Shown here: positions 63,464 to 64,000 of the stretch, one piece after another
Position numbering within the stretch: position 1 is the first letter of the stretch
Layout: every line of letters begins with the position of its first letter
From: Nissolia schottii
Lineage: Eukaryota > Streptophyta > Magnoliopsida > Fabales > Fabaceae
Reading direction: 5' to 3'
Length of the DNA stretch: 64,000 nucleotides
NCBI GenBank assembly: GCA_003254905.1
Contig: QANU01106812.1
Coordinates: 169,896-233,895 of the forward strand
Made by a program: the position numbers and the translations under genes
The notes under the pieces: model-generated
Seen by the model: only the letters and a program-made list of their open reading frames with translations
Databases searched by the model: none
Told to the model about the DNA's origin: nothing

Positions 63464-64000
63464 TACTTACTTCAACTGAAATTGAAACTGAAATTGAATT
63501 GAAATTGCAAAACTAAACTAATCTCCACAAACTAGTGAATCCACTTGAGTATTGTGTTGACTGTTGAGTGTTGATCTCTCTTTGGAGTTGACGTGTGTGA
63601 CTGAGTTAACGTGTGTCGGCATTTTTTTTAATCTTTTATAAATTTTAAATTTTATGTTTTATCTTTTATAATTTATTTTGTTAAAAATGGTTCACGATAA
63701 TCTTTTTAAGGTTTTAGCATCTTCAATCATGTTAAACTATTAATGGTTCACAGCGAAGGTTATGTGTCACATGCGTAAGTCGCTTAACACAATCATTGTT
63801 TTCTCTACTTACTCTCGTGTTGTTCTGCTTGTTATTTTCTTCTTCTGCTCTGCTACACCTACGTGAGTCATCGCCCCCGTCGCTGTCAGCGACCTCACTC
63901 ACACGCTCTTACCTGCTTCTCTCTTCCCCTCTCTCTCACACTTGTCACACGATCAAGTTAATTGTCATATCAGCAGTTAAAAATTTAACATGACAGCATG
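63464..64000. other. Upstream region of the four-B3 gene
   Basis: No gene. On the minus strand TATAAAA (63634-63640) lies about 170 bases before the ATG and could be the TATA box. The CT-rich stretch at 63.8-63.95 kb has no recognised function. Confidence 0.35.

Overview
The window is nuclear DNA of a flowering plant. Six protein-coding genes have spliced exons with GT..AG (twice GC..AG) borders, the intergenic DNA is AT-rich, and LTR, LINE, hAT and Mutator-type transposon remains are abundant. The repeat style and gene content fit a legume such as soybean, but that is inference. All gene models were built by hand from reading frames and splice signals; no alignment was run.

Layout. 0.35-0.66 kb: a small gene-like ORF with a TATA box. 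0.95-2.0 kb: the 3' end of a dead LINE. 2.6-5.2 kb and 8.7-12.0 kb: two diverged direct copies of one segment. The left copy carries only the broken 3' end of a gene; the right copy is the 3' end of the complete gene. 11.5-18.5 kb (minus): ABC1/aarF-type atypical kinase, 12 exons. 18.6-24 kb: intergenic, with an LTR-like stretch and an antisense Ty3/gypsy pol fragment. 24.1-26.1 kb (plus): Ulp1/C48 SUMO-type cysteine protease, 7 exons. 28.6-39.1 kb (minus): TELO2/Tel2, 13 exons, tail-to-tail with the protease; to my memory the Arabidopsis counterparts are also neighbours. 39.6-42.5 kb: a decayed endogenous pararetrovirus (caulimovirid). 45.2-49.4 kb (plus): ELP3, the catalytic Elongator subunit, 9 exons. 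51.5-56.5 kb: a MuDR-type transposase remnant split by a 3.15-kb solo LTR with a perfect 5-bp target duplication, followed by another LTR fragment. 57.7-59.5 kb (plus): HemW/RSAD1-like radical SAM protein, 2 exons. 60.0-63.5 kb (minus): REM-type protein with four B3 domains made by tandem exon duplication.

The genes are mostly housekeeping: tRNA wobble modification and Elongator (ELP3), maturation of PIKK kinases (TELO2), SUMO or related deconjugation (Ulp1), haem handling (HemW-like), a quinone/lipid-type atypical kinase (ABC1K) and a DNA-binding B3 factor. They form no operon or cluster. ELP3 and the HemW-like gene are both radical SAM proteins about 8 kb apart, probably by coincidence.

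The most notable observations are the partial tandem duplication of the ABC1K gene, with later insertions and a microsatellite expansion private to one copy; single-base frame problems at the 3' ends of ABC1K and TELO2; two GC-AG introns; three intronic non-autonomous hAT elements with perfect 8-bp target duplications; the pararetrovirus remnant with its own promoter-like TATA; the nested MULE/solo-LTR; and the tandem-exon origin of the four-B3 gene. I found no wholly new system.
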